DNA from: Lates calcarifer
Taxonomy: Eukaryota > Chordata > Actinopteri > Centropomidae
DNA: 64,000 nucleotides
Assembly (NCBI RefSeq): GCF_001640805.2
Contig: NC_066849.1
Span: forward strand, 22,763,491 to 22,827,490
Reading direction: 5' to 3'
Shown here piece after piece: positions 45,601 through 59,732 of this stretch. Numbering within the stretch: position 1 is the stretch's first letter; each line of letters starts with the position of its first letter. The position numbers and the translations under genes were made by a program. The notes under the pieces are model-generated. The model saw only the letters and a program-made list of their open reading frames with translations. It was not told the origin of the DNA and ran no database searches.

Positions 45601-46559
45601 TAACAAGTACTGTGTGTCTAAAACCTGATACACTGTGGCTTATTTCTCTGTGCCATAGACCTCCCATTGTTTTCCAAGCCCTATTAAAAACACATCACTG
45701 AGCCACAGTGTAGCACTGGGTGACACATTCCTTCATTACTATGAACACGCGCTGAGTCAGTCCCACATTCACTGTTCTGCTACTAAATGCTCACTAAAGC
45801 ACCAACATGTATTCTTATACAGCTGAAAATAGTCCCCAGTCACAGCACTATTTATTCCTGTTTGAGTAACATTTGCCAAGAAGCACAGGGCTCAGCTGTT
45901 TAGGGAAATTACCAAGCCTTTTTTTCAAGAATTAAAGTGTACGTTTGTGAGTCATTAAAAAAAAAAAATACCATCAGCAGGTTTATCGAAGAATCAGCAG
46001 AGTCATAGTAAAAACTGATAAATCTCTCCCTGATCTGATTTTTTTCAGCTGAGAGTACGACTTCAGGGTTCTGACTGAAATGAAGCAAAGCTCCATTTCT
46101 GACCACTTTTCACTATCAAATCATTGTCAATTCCAATGCCCTTTGTTATGTTTCTCCCAGTAGTGCAGCTCTTACCCTTCGTTGCAGCCATAACAAGTTT
46201 GTTTTGCCCCTCATGGTTGCAACGAGAGGTTGTACCTTGTGAAAACATCAACAAATACCATAATGTTGAGTGACATAGGCATGTATGACTTTCCATTTGT
46301 TTGTCTGACTTTGTTCCTGTTTGCTCTGCAGCCATATGAAAAAAGGCTTTTTATCTTTCTTCTGCCACAACAGAGCAGCGTGACTTGGTTTTCTGGGGAT
46401 CTCATTTTCCCTTTTTATTGCCATTACTCACTGTGTTGTGTACATTATTTTGAAGTCCAGTTCCTAAGACTTTTCAGCTGTTTCCAAAGGGCAAAAACTC
46501 AGCACAGTCATTGAGAGTCACCAACATGGGGGTCAGAGTCAGAACAATGCAGGAGTTTA

Positions 46560-46830
46560 TTTTTACCTTCACCAAGGACGCCATGTTTTCTGTGTCTGTT
46601 GGTTTGTCAGCAGGATTTCATATAAAGTACTGAACTGATGTGCACCTAATCTTAGTGGAATGATGGGGCATGAGCCTGGGAAGAACCCATTAAATTTTGG
46701 TTAGATGGGCAGATATGACAGATAAATCATTTATATCATCACACTACTTCCTCTATCCTTTTATTTTTCAAATATAACAGCCAGACATGTGGAGAATTGT
46801 TTGGCCTTGACAGAGGTATACTCTCTACTC
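46560..46830 (+). repeat. Dispersed fish repeat, copy 2
   Basis: Starts TTTACCTTCACCAAGGACGC, then TTGGTTTGTCAGCAGGATT, GGAATGATGGGGCATG and AGAACCCATTAAATTTTGG. It ends near TTGGCCTTGACAGAGGTATA and TGTGCCATTCTGGTTGTC. Same family as the reversed copy at 885-1125. Confidence 0.65.
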
Positions 46831-49607
46831 TGTGCCATTCTGGTTGTCAATGCTACTTGTTGATGCCTTTGTAATTTGCAACGGAGAATTAACAATAGTG
46901 ATTTACATTAAGAAGTGCACAGTTTCAAGATCTCTTCAGTGTCTCCTCTCTGCCTGCCTCCACAAGAAGTTTTCATATTCTTCCTGATACACATCAATTA
47001 TCAAAACCAAGCCACCTTGAGGCCTCAGCGTTAGATGATACATTAATTTCTCTTAAACATTTTTCAGCATTACCGTTGTCTCTTATCACCATGGCAGATA
47101 TGTGTGTGTGGAAGAAGGTGAAGGGCTGAGGTTAGAGGCAGTGGTTGGTTACTGACACCATAATGTCTACACAACTTAAACTATTAATTAGGAACATCGC
47201 TATGTCTCCTCCCCGCTCGGCCAACGTTCAACCCCCTCCAGTGATCCGATAAGAGTACAGACATAGATCACTGGGCTTTGCTGCTCCACTGATTACATCT
47301 TTAGTTGGATTATGCAGAAGAAGCTCCATAAATAAAAAGTGATCTGGCGGACACAGAGTCTCCAAACACCTCATGTTTTATTGATATTCCACATGAAAAC
47401 GGTCAGAGTTTGTCCCTCATACCACTGACTGCTTCACTTCATCTTTCAGGATGTCAGCAGGACCTCAGCCTCACCTCTTCAACCTCCAAGTGTCTTGACA
47501 GATGATGGAAACTAGAAGTTTTGTAACAGCAAAGCTGCTTGGTTAAAAGAAGTACATACAAGAAATGCTCACCTTGGCATGTGTTTCAAAACTGATACAA
47601 AGTCTGTAGGATGTTAGCGGCTTTACTTGACAGCAACCTTGTAACCCTCAACAACACAGTTGTTCATCAGCAGGAGACTGGAAACTGTGATGACAAACAA
47701 CCTGATGTTGTGAATGATGTTACTGCTTTTTCAATTCATACAAAAAAAAGAAAAGAAAACAATAAGCTGAAATATACTCCACTGTCCACATGCAACCCTG
47801 CATGTGAGGCCTATTACAAGGTTTTACTGCAATAATTTGCATCACTACCCTGTGCTGAATGACCGTGGTTACTGGCTTTTTAAAGGCATATTTGCAAATC
47901 TTACGTAACTTTTTTAGGACATCAAAAATACATAGATGGTCTTTTTTATTTGGACTTATGTGATTTATGTACATGGTCATCTTTTTTGACTTGATTTAAA
48001 GGGAGAGAATTGTAAGTGATGACGGGCTAAACACTTATGACTTATGACAGTCAGCAGCAACAAATTACAGACAGCAGAGGCATCAGCTCCAGTCTGAAAA
48101 GCTGCATTCTTTTGTCTTTTGCAACCTCTTATTATTTTCTGGGAGCGACAGCTATTGTCTCACCCCAAACCCAGTCTGCTCACATTCAGTGGCAACTGTT
48201 TTACATAAGCAGTTATGTTTTGGCAGCAGTGGAACATGGCATTCAGCACAGATGTCCTGTATTTGCATCCCACATTGAATTTTTCACACTCCCTGACCCT
48301 AAGCGAAACTGTTCTCTCATCTCTACCTTCACTTGGATTTTTTTTTATGTATATATGTGTGGCATGTTGAAAGAAAAATATAATGATCACATTTCCTCAA
48401 AAATGTAGCTGCCAGTGGGAAAATAGCTCCATATGAATGTGAATCATAGGAGATGCTGTTGTTGTATCTTTGCAGTCGGTATCACTGGGCCTTCTTGGCT
48501 AAAATCTCTCAGGGGTATGAATCCCACCTGCATTCTAGCACAGACTGCTGCCTCCTGTTACAATCTCTTCCTCTGTAAGTTGGCATTTTTTCTTTCCCTC
48601 CCTCTCTTTGAGAAAGCCATCCTGCCATCCTGATGATTTCATTAGATTCCTATTCTCTCTTTTCACTAGGCCCAGGTCCTCTACATAGTTTTTTTTTATT
48701 ATTATTACCTAAAGTAAAAAAAAAAAAAACAGCTAATCTGACAAACTGCCTCTGTTTCATTAGCCTTTTTGTTAATAAATGTCTCCTTTTTTGCACCTAT
48801 TCCTGCCCATTGGCCTGCATCTTCAACATCCCCACACATTTTCCAGTGCCAAGTCTAATCATCTGCCCTTTGTATGCAGCAGCAGTGAAACACACTACTT
48901 GAGCACATGGTCTGCCAGACAGATTTGAATTGGTCACACAGGCTCTTTTTTCCTCATCTGTTTGAGGCAGCTGACAGGTAATGTGTCTGTGGTAGCTGAT
49001 CTAACCAAAGAATTAATTAACAAACAGCAAGATGCGACAACTGTGTGGGTGGGGTATTATAGCAAGAGTGACATTGAACATCTGTCCTGTCGTGTATCCT
49101 GCAGCTTGAAAACAGAATGTAAATCACACAAGTATACCTGAGAATCTAGCCTCCCTTTCTGTACACATGTTCCTCTGTTGTGATGGACTTATCACTTCAT
49201 TCTGATGTCGAGGAGTTTGGTATGGCACTGGAGGGCATATGTAGAGTGTATAGAAAAAAATTCTGACACTTTTTAATAAATGTCCTGCTACTTTGCAGTG
49301 AAATGTGTGGAAGTTTATTATTTATTATAAGTCCACCCCGTCCTCCAGAATCTCTCTGAAAATGCTGATAATCATATATGAGCAGACAACATCCACAGTG
49401 ATTTTTGAAGCCACAATGTTTAAAAAAATGATTAAAATTTCTTCAGTTTGGCGCCACCTTGTGGTATCTTTAAGAATAATGCTGTCATAAACTGCACCCA
49501 TTTTATGTATATTGTTTAATGAAGAATAAAAATGTAACAAGAAAAATTCTATCATCAGCCCACTCTCTGGAAAGGGACACTGAACTCCTAATTAACTAAC
49601 TCATGAA

Positions 49608-49850
49608 ACACTGTCAGAGTCCATGTCGAAAATAAAAGAGCTTGTTACGTCTGCCCGCACACTCTGCCACTGAATTGTGGCCTCGCTGTGGTGTGATTTG
49701 CTGTTTTCAGCTCCAGTCTCAAGGGTTTATAACCTAAGCTGGCACAGTTCGGTGGTCCTTGAGGCTTCCAAAAGTCCAAGGACAGCTTAATGTGAACATT
49801 CAGTGCACTTCAGAAGAAAGGTTGGAGGGTTTCTAGAAAGTTCTTAAAGT
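49608..49850 (+). repeat. Dispersed repeat pair, copy 1
   Basis: Aligns in direct orientation with 52305-52545: AAATAAA.GAGCTTGTTAC, TGGCCTCGCTG/TGGCCTTGCTG, GGGTTTATAACCTAAGCTGG versus GGGTTTTAACCTGAGTTGG, CACAGTTC and GGTTTCTAGAAAGTTCT versus GAGTTTCTAGAAAGTTCT. The family is unknown. Confidence 0.65.
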
Positions 49851-52304
49851 CAGTGATCAAAAATGTTCATGTCCATAATGGATTTTCAGCAACAATTCAC
49901 ACAAATTTAGTGTTTTTAATATTTATTTTGTAAGGTCAGATACCAACATTGTACCAGGACAGACCAAGAATATCAAAGCCTGTGCATGTAAGGTTATAAG
50001 AGTCACCAGTATTTTGGAAAGGGTGCATTATCTTTTACAGTATATGACCATGAAAAATGCCATAATAACTGATTTCAAGTCTGTTTTGCTGACATTTAGA
50101 AGCATAATTCTGAGCTCCTATTTTTTTCTCTGATCTATCCAAAGTTTTGGAAACACACTGGAGCAGATGTCAGAGAAGAAGGCACAGATAACCACAAATA
50201 AATATATAAGTCGGGATGAGTTTGTTTGGTTCATTTGTTCAGACACAGAGGCACAGCTGCAGAAGCAGACTGGCCCAGGTGGAGGCTGAAGAATACAGTT
50301 TAATTTCACCATCAGGCAGATTGAACTGTAGCCACAATAGATTCTGCTCCTGCTCCTTTCCTCTGTGTGCGGATAAGAAGGTCACATCAATATGTATGCA
50401 GAAATATTCCAATTGAATATTTCCTTGCTCACTGACACACACACGTTGTGATGGTGAAATCAAAGGAATGTAAAAAGTATTAGTTGTACACAGTCCCAAC
50501 AAATAGCACTGTTATGTCCCTAAACCCAAGGAATTTGAGCATAACTGAATCATTTTTATTTTAAAAAATTGGAAAAAAGAATATTGTAGTCACACTGAAA
50601 TCTATATCTTTTTAATTAAGAAATCTCTCTGTGTCATGAAACTTATATTAAATTCATTACCTTCTCCATGGGTAATGAATTCTTGGTGGCTGTAATTTCA
50701 TTGGTGCAATATCTGTGTGGTCATTAAAAGGGTTTGGTAATTCCAAAAGCTACAAAGGCAGTTAAAAGAACCATAAACAAAAAGAAAAAGTTTTTCACTG
50801 TGACTCATTGTGTGTATCCTTGAGGCAAGACAAATGTGTTTGAATGCAATTCCTCCTCATAAACATTGTTCAAGTTTTTAATACTTCAGATCATCAGTTG
50901 TTCACATCCATGTTTACTAGCTTGCAGTGTTCTTTCTTGCCATTGCCAGGGCTTTGCTGTGTACACAGCCAACTGTTAATCAGGCGAATAGTGTGAAAGC
51001 AACAACAGTGATGTGTTAGATTATTTAACTGTTTGTATATGTGTGACCATGTGCATGTGCACAATACAGACAGAACAGGAGCCCACTTATAGCACCGCTA
51101 CAGTCAAAAAAACTCCACAGGATAAATAAAGAACTGACATTGTTACCCGCTGTTACTCCCCAGCCCTCAATGGGTCATTTAAGTTATTATTATATCCTCT
51201 GTGAACAACAGCTTTCAGACATCTGTCAACAGTTTACGATGGGAAATGTCTAGGCAGAGGCTGGAGATGACACAGTTTCTACGAAAATATGCAAATAAAC
51301 ACACTCCATCTTGTTGGTCAGTCCAATATTTCAACAATGCAATCACATACACAACATATTCATGAAGTTTTTTTTTCCTTTGAAGTGATATATCTGTGGT
51401 CATCTGGTTTAGTTTTTGCACCAGACTCTTCCTAACCACCACCCACACTGTGACTTTACCCCCACACAGAGTGAGATTTGTAGGCGTATCTAGATTCAAA
51501 TGACATACAGTGTTTATACCCATCTGCGCTGGCAACATCCAGCCTGTCGCGCTGTGTGTCAAATTCCCTCAACTCCTCCGTGTAATTATTCAGACTCTGC
51601 TCCTGTAATACATCAGTAATGCTGTTTATGGCCCAAGGTCAGAGCAGAGAGGCCAGGGAGCCAAGCCTGTGATGGATTAATAGTTTCCAAGGCTTTGAAC
51701 TCTCTGAGACAGTGACACATTTCAGCAAATCAAGAAAGCCCCCCCCTTTTTTAGACTCCTTTTCTCTGACACTTGAGAGGGGCAAGGTGAAAATATGGCC
51801 TCAGTGTTTCTTTGAATGTTATACTGCAATCTGAACACTCGGCAGCCAGTAAACAAAAGGCTCAATCACATTTACCCCTAATGTGTAAAAAGAGGGTTGT
51901 GAGATTTGTTACTTTTTCACCTCAGTTTCCTTAAAATTAATTAAAATTAGTGTTTTTAACAAGTGTTACCAACTGATAAGAGAATTTGGAAGACTAGTAA
52001 TCCCTTTTCATTCACATTTCATTGTTGTGCTTACTGAGGGCTTAGAGCATTGATGCAATTCACCCATGAGTTATTCTGCTTGCACTTCTTTTCATTTACA
52101 ACTAAATACCTAATCATTCAGCCTCGTTCCATCTCGAAATCCAGATTGATTCTTGTTTGTGTTGCCCTCCACTCACAACTAAATAATCTGCTGTTGAGCC
52201 TCATTTTGCCTGAAAAGACGCTGAGAATGCCATAGGAGATCTGTTGGCATCCACCTTGAACTTGAAAGGAAAGTTGTTTTTGCTCTGGGCTTCTTGTTCA
52301 GCCA

Positions 52305-52545
52305 CGGTTCAGTTGAATGCACATACAAAATAAAGGAGCTTGTTACCTCCGCCTCCCAACATCTCCCTCTGTGGTTCGTGGCCTTGCTGCAGTTTAGATT
52401 TGTTGTTTGCAGCTGCAGTGTCCAGGGTTTTAACCTGAGTTGGCACAGTTCAGTGCTCCTCTGGGCTTTGATACCTCTATGGACAGCTTGATAGGAACAG
52501 AGGACTGGGGTTTGGGGAGTTTCTAGAAAGTTCTGTGGCCATGAG
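52305..52545 (+). repeat. Dispersed repeat pair, copy 2
   Basis: The partner of 49608-49850, about 2.7 kb downstream. The two copies are clearly diverged, so they are more likely separate insertions of one family than a recent local duplication. Confidence 0.65.
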
Positions 52546-52825
52546 TTTTAATCTTGAAAGTGGACTTTGCAGACAATGTGGGGGACAAACTTTCTAAAAC
52601 TACTAAGTGTGTGTCTCTCATTGTTAAACGTACCATTTCAGTGTTTGTTTTAAGCCAAGAGGAAGATGATAAAACCTGGAAACGTTCACATTTCTGTAGA
52701 TATTTTGATAAAAATATACATTTGGTCTGTTATTTTCTTGAATTGTCCATATAAACCACTGGAGTAAAGTGGACACATGTAGCTGTAAACAGCATCAAAC
52801 AGTAGGCTGTGTGCAGGATAATGTC

Positions 52826-53125
52826 ACAGGGGTGTTAGGGACACAGGAGTGAGTTCCCAAATGCAGACACCATGATCAGAGAGTAGGTAGATGCAAAGAA
52901 ACAGAAGGGGAGAGAGATGAGGCTATATATACACTGGGACTAATTAACTAATGAAACACAGGTGAAACAGAAACAGGCGGGAAAACACACAAAGACAGGA
53001 AGTAAAAGTATAAGACACACCAGGAGAGTAACTACAAAATAAAACAGGAAATCAAAAACCACAAAAGACACAAGAGGGAGGTAATTAACAACATAATAGT
53101 CACACAGAAGTCATGAAATATAACA
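52826..53125 (+). repeat. Fish dispersed repeat (GGGACACAGGAGTGAG type)
   Basis: Contains GGGACACAGGAGTGAG, AAATGCAGACACC, AACACAGGTGAAACAGAAAC, AGACAGGAAGTAAAAGTATA and AAATAAAACAGGAAATC in the order seen in a common teleost repeat. It is non-coding and the class is not determined. Confidence 0.55.
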
Positions 53126-56100
53126 GACTACACTGAAATATATAAATTATTTTTTTTTAAAAAGACCCAAAGATATGTAGGACTATTTGAAAAAGAAGGG
53201 TTATTACTTACATTTCTACCTTGTGCTTTTGGTTTTGGAGATGATAAAAAAAGCTCACTCTGAGTCTCTTTAAATGTTGAATTGCAGAGTATAGATCCCC
53301 ATATACCCTGCTTCAATGTGAGGAAAATCTTGACAGGCCTGCTGTGCCCAGTTACAGTCACAAAGCTATTGCTGAAGGAAAACTTCTGTTCAGGGAAAGA
53401 GTTTAGCGAATGGTCAATTACTTGAGTTGAACAACACTGAACACCAGCCAGCAGGCTAATTATGAGGTAGAAATAAATACATTTACTCTCGTCCGTTTTT
53501 GTTTGACATCTACAACTTGTCTGAGAGGTCATTTCATTCCATAGATATTAAATCTGGGTCAGATTGTTTGTCATTTCACTAAACACAAAGGAGAGAGAAA
53601 ATAAAGAGAGAGAGAAAATAAAGTAAGTCAGCTATGTGTGTAGTTTTTAGCCACAATTATAGTCTCAAAGGGCTTTAACATCACACACAATATCAAACAA
53701 CACATTCAACAAGACATTGAAATGACAACCCATATATTAGATCCTTACTGTGTTAGAAGAAAGAGTTTCATTAAACCGTCATGGGGGAAAAAACAGAAAA
53801 AAAACGAGAGGAAAACCTCAGGAAAAGCTTTGCAGAATAAGAATTAAACCTGCTCATTTACATATTTTGATAATGTCACTGCTAAATGAGAGATGCAAAT
53901 ATTAATTTGTGTGGGGGAATGTATCACTGTGATATGCAACACTGACAATGCCACCTTGGGTATTTCAACCAACAAATTAGATTTATACCCAGAAGCCTAA
54001 TACAATGTGGGAAAATTACTGTTTACTGTGTTTTTGTTTTTTTCCAAACTAGGTTTTAGTGTTGTAGTTTTCATTTCTGTAGGTTAGAACAGTTTGTTCA
54101 GAGACATGTGAACATGGGCCTTCATGAGACACTTCAACCACCAAAAAATGTACACCTCAGTGTGTCTCTGTGAAGCATTAAGTCAGCAATATGGTGTCAA
54201 GTGTAACGTATAGTTCTAGCTTTTCTTATTTGCTCACACGGGATTGGGCAACTACCAACGCAGCTCTAAAATGACCATGTGGTTAATCAGCACCTGTCTC
54301 ATGTATGATAAACTTTTTAAAGGTATTGCATGCCCAGTGCATTAAACTGCATTAGAATGCCAGTTTCTAACACTTAAGTGAAAGGCTTCCAAGAGTTCTT
54401 GCTCATGTGGGGAATGGGTCGAGGGTAGAAGTCTGCCACAGTCTTTGTTTGTCACTAAATATCATGTACAGTGTTAAATGTTCGCCTGAATCCATCCAGG
54501 CCTTGGCGAAGAGCCAACACCCAGCACCCTGCCTGCATCCCACCACTGGTCACAGAGGTGAGTAGGTATCTTGTCATGATCAGACCACATTTGTCAACCT
54601 TTCCTCTGAAGATCCCATCCTGCTCCACTCACTCTCCCCCCTCTCTCTCTGTCCCTTTGGCTCAGACTCAAACTCCACTCCCACTGAGTGTCGCTTAAGC
54701 GTCCCCAGTCAGGGTGTACAGTGAAAGCTAATGCAATAATTATTTCTCTATTCGACCCACACACTTATCAAAGGCCAACTGCCAGGCCCGAAGCATGCCA
54801 GGAGATTCCCAGTGGGTTATAGCCGGCCAGAAGATAATCACTCATTGTGGAAGTTACAAACTAGAAATGTGAAAGTCAAACAAACAAATTAAACTTTCAA
54901 AATTCAAACATTAATAATGATGAAGCTAATAATGACCACAAAATGCAGTCATGCGGAAGTCTAAGAGGCAGATAACACTGTTCCTGGTTTGATTCTGGCT
55001 TGGGACCTCTATCACTGTCAATCTACCAGGGATAAAACTGGCAGAAGAATAATCACAGACTTTACTTTCACCAAGATCAGACTGCACATTATCAGCCCAG
55101 TATCAGCCAGACCCGACTAACAAGGGCTGCTGGGAATGAAAATGTGATGAATGAGTGTCAGGTGCTTTATTTAAATCCCATGTAGTGTATAACAGTGGTC
55201 GACAACTGGCACAGCATATGGGATGCCTAATACCATCTTGACGAGAAAAAAGCATGGAATTTGTTTGGTTTGTCACCTGGAGAGCGCTGAGTGCTCTTCC
55301 ACGCACAAGTGTAAAACATGGCAAAGCGAAGGAGGACTGATGTTTTATTTCATTTACAAGAACTTGTAACCATTTGTCTGTCATCCTCAGATCAGGACCA
55401 TTATACCAAATTATACACATCTTTGAGTGCAAAGTTTTTACCCACACACTTATCCTTTTTCTACCGACTGGGAGGGAAAAGGACAAAGACCATCTTCCCC
55501 AGGGGGATAATGAGTGGTTCCAGGTTCAAATTCATTCATAAAACCTTGTAGAGACATTCAATCTGACGGTTAGCTATAATTGGCCAGGGTCAAACATTGT
55601 ATGCAATGTTTCTCAGCCAAGTCACAGCAACAATTTATGACCTCATTATCTAATACAGTGACCATCTCAAAAAACAAAAAAATACTGTTTATGATCGTAG
55701 CATTAGACAACAGCAAATGGAAGAGGGAGAGCTGGGGACAGAAAATGTGATTTGAGTCAACAGCAGTGGGTGAAAAACCATTACACAACAACACCGTACA
55801 CCATGAAATATGAAGCAACATGCAGATATATGAATTAAAAGGCAGAACGGTGACACAGCTACACAATATTGCACATCTCATCATGCCAGCTGCACCAACA
55901 CTTCACGCTCAAAAGATCTCTGAAGCTGAAATCACAAGTCTGAAAACAGCAGATTCTTGTTTTTGAAGCAATTGTGGATAATTCCGCACCATCTGTTAAA
56001 TGGTTCCTGGATGTTGATGTCCACATTTGTGATTACAGAGAATCAAATCAACACTCTGCAGTCTCTCCAAGCATGTCTGTGCCAGTGGAGAAAATCGGAA

Positions 56101-58129
56101 ATTGTGTTTTTGCTGCAAATGAAAGCAAAGACATAAGATGATCTCACCCAGTTTAACCGAGCAGGAGATTATGATGCACCTAGAGTCTTGTGATGAGGAT
56201 GAAATTAAAACTGATCTGAGCAACTCTACTCATGTAAGAAGCATGGTTAGTTCCACCTTTTAAACAGGACTTCTACAAGTCTGAAGAATTCCCTCAGGAA
56301 ATAAAACCTGTCATGGCTGATACTAAATCCACATGTGAGGCTCTTTAACTTTCGTTGGCAAACATTTGGGATTTCAGTGGACCCTGGAGGAGACTCAGGA
56401 AACTGCCAGTGATGGCTCAGTGCAAAGGCAGCATGGCAGAGGTTCTGCACAAAAATGTAAACACAGAAGCTTAAAATAGAGCCAAAGCAAAAAGATTGTT
56501 TCTGCTGTACATTCCTTAAGCAAGAAAAAAGTTTTAGTCACAAAAAAATTTGCTTCAAATCTTGCTGTTGGAAACAAGCAGTTGAAAAATAGGACTTGGT
56601 AGTGTCAGTAGTTGTATCATGGGATCCATATGCATTTAAAACTGTCCATAAAAAAATGTGGGATCACTGTTAAAGCTAGTTTTTGTTTCTGGACCCAAAA
56701 GCAAAGTTAGAAGTAGAGAAAAAGTTTTGTGTAATGGATAAAGAGGTAAGGGGGTGACAGAGTTTTACATCTGGTGTCTCTGGAATAACTTTGCCACGCT
56801 GGTGCACTGGTAGCAATGTGTTTTATTTCAACCAGCACTGATGCACCTCACCAGAGCTGAGGAAGGGAGCAACTGTGGCAACAGAGACATACTTGGCTAC
56901 AGCAACTGGAAGTATGGCAGAGCCTGTGGTGGAAAAACCTTGGAAGTGTCCAAGAAAAGTTTCTGTTTCTCCCGATAAAGAAGAAAAGAATGATCCTGGA
57001 CTGGACTTGCATTAAAACCCTATTTATGTGTGTGTTTTTTCCCTGTGACTCTCATAACAAGTTCCCTAAAATCATTCAAACTTCACAAATCTGTTCATAC
57101 AAGTGGTTTTATTCAACTTTGTCCCACTGATGGTGATACTCTCATCCTCAGACCTCTTTGATTCCCCTCCGCCCCCTCATGGTCTTTATTCTTCCCTCGT
57201 CTATATATTCTCTTTCCTACCACCTACTCTTCTTCCACATAAAGCTGAAATGTTGAGATAAATGCAGATATTCAATTTTGCATACAAATTAACACAGTTC
57301 ATACTGTTATTGGTGCAAGTGTTACCAATGTTTTTTCCATACCCTTCCAATTGGCTTAATGTGAGAGCCGTCAACTGGCATGACTGCAATATTGCCAATT
57401 GTAAAGCAATAATAATATTTTAAAAACACACACAGAGGCCTTTGCTGCTCACAAATCCCTCCCACTCCTTCCTACCAGCCCACTCAGAATAAGAAAACCC
57501 ATGTAATTACAGCATAGTACAATCATACTCTGTTCTAATTATGTAAAAGCATGTAAATGAGTCTACTGCTCTAATGGTTACATATTCATATATTCATTGT
57601 GCAGCAAACCAAATAAGAAATTCTGGATGTGAATTGTACATTATGGTCATTGGTTAAGTTATTTGCAGAACTGTCAAACGATCAAACATGGAGAGCGTTC
57701 AGCATTCACCTCACGCTGTCATATCCCTGAAGGAAATACCAACTGGCACTGACACAGCTCCAATTTAGCAAATCCTTCTCAGCTGAACAGCCAAGTACAA
57801 TCTTCTGTTGATTTGTACTTACCTATTTAAAGGACAAATAGGGATGCTCCTGTGAACTGAACTAGCTATAATGCCATTAAGAATATACTACCAATTAGTG
57901 TGGTAGCATTAAAGTTGAATTTGAATTCTTCTCACTTTTCGTGCAAAGAAAGCTACACCATACTATCAAGTATGATACTGCAGCTGCTGTGCATTATTTT
58001 TCTTTTTTTTTTTTTGAAAACCCACATAACATTGGTTATGAAGCCATTTAAAACATTTACCCCTTTATAACAATAAACATTTCTATGGACCAGAGCTGCT
58101 AAAGGAGGTATTTGTAGGGTTTGCTATCG

Positions 58130-58290
58130 CTACATAGCCGCTGTTAGCATTAACAACTATTCAGCATCAAACTTCATTCCTTAACTCACCAAGAGCTGTC
58201 TTTGGCGGTGGAAAGCAATGCCGATGTTTTACCTCAAGTTCTATCACTTCTTTTCTTCTACTGATCTCCGCATGCTAACCAGCTAGCAGG
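58130..58290 (-). repeat. Dispersed repeat, copy 2 of an inverted pair
   Basis: The reverse complement matches 23100-23290 in order (TTAGCATGC, CAGTAGAAGAAAAG, CATTGCTTTCCACC, GTTGTTAATGCTAACA). Confidence 0.65.
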
Positions 58291-59540
58291 GCTTGGAGGG
58301 GTCTTCAGTGAACAGACTGTTTGTGGTCTCCAGAGATTTATACACATACTCATTGCTCTGACATCACTGCCTTTTGCCAGCCGTTAATGATTCGGCTCCA
58401 GACTCAGCAGGGTGATGGAGGATGAGGAATTCAAATCGTAAAATGGAGAAAATCTGCATAATGTAGTTTAAGTGAACGCTCTGAGACTGAATGCCACCTA
58501 TGACCCTTTTCTCCCTGGTGGGTTAGAGGAGGAGAGGGACCAGAGATGAGAAGGCTGCAGCAGTGAAGTTGAAGGAAAGATACTTTTTTATTTCTACAGG
58601 CTCCTAGAGGCCCTCCCTGATCTAACTCCCTCTTTCTTTGCACTGGTAAAGAGAAACTGGTTGCATGAGTCATTAGTGTGGAGCAGTAGTTACTGTTGGC
58701 AAGGTATCATACTATTGACAAACCTCTCAGTGAGAGCTCATTTGGAAGTGAGTTTGGAGAGTGGAGCAGCTTGAGGTCTTTGCTGCACAAACAACAGTCT
58801 TCAGTGTTTCATCTGCTCACTTGTTAGCACACACAAAGTCATTACAGAGCACACACACCCCAAAAAAGAAAAAAAGAACACATTATGGACATATACATTG
58901 AATTAAAAGACCTCATACCAGCTGATATCTCCTTGTTTCTGTTTGATAGTCACACACTGTACAGTACCGTCCTGTGGGACTGATAGATAAGGCTGCACCA
59001 TGACTTATTTCAGTCTTTTGGTTGGAAACAAATGTATGAGTTAGTAAGCAGTTTGGCTGCGGTGTGTGGACTTTTCCAGCCTGAATTAGCTGACTCAGAC
59101 TTAGTTCCCTAATGGGTTGCCACCTTTTGCTGAATGCAGTGTAAATATATGGATAGTGTGTATGCTCTGGCCAAATAGGTGAAAAAGTATTTGGTAGCTC
59201 TTGCATAAAAAGAGCAAATTTCATTTAACACACGTACTTGTTACATATATTTTTAAGTAGCAAGTCTAAATGTTAATTCCTCCATTTTCTCCTTTAATTT
59301 TCTGTCTTTCTTCCAGACCTCTTTCTGACAGGAAGGAAATTACCTTCCTTTCTCTGCTTGAGGTTCCTAGATCTTAAGACACAAACAATGTTTAAATCAT
59401 TGTTAAACCACAATCTTCTATATAACAAGAAAACTAGTCTGAATTTGTACTTCAGCACAGTGCTTTAGCAGAACGCAGGAGCTGTTAAAATACTGATGAC
59501 TTGATTTCTTAGTTTGATTTCTTAGTTACGGTGTGACTTT

Positions 59541-59620
59541 CAGCGGTGGAAGAAGTATTCAGGTATTTTTTATTAATTAAGTTAAAGTACCACACAATAC
59601 ATTTAAAATACCTAAAATAT
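59541..59620 (+). repeat. Fish repeat end (CAGCGGTGGAAGAAGTATTC type)
   Basis: Begins with a phrase typical of a frequent percomorph repeat. It stops about 110 bp before the first METTL27-like block. Confidence 0.55.
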
Positions 59621-59732
59621 CAGCTCTCGTATTTATATATCACATATAAAGAACAACTAGAGACCATCTTGGGATGGGATCACCCCAGCTGACGCCCATC
59701 AACATGTTGTCATTCTGACCCTGAGAATTCAG

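Larger units (their letters stand above)
42601..59732. other. Gene-poor spacer with repeat fragments
   Basis: About 17 kb of AT-rich sequence in which I find no credible exon chain. Open frames are short and show no conserved motif. Identified content is limited to the repeats listed at 46560, 49608, 52305, 52826, 58130 and 59541. Confidence 0.6.
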
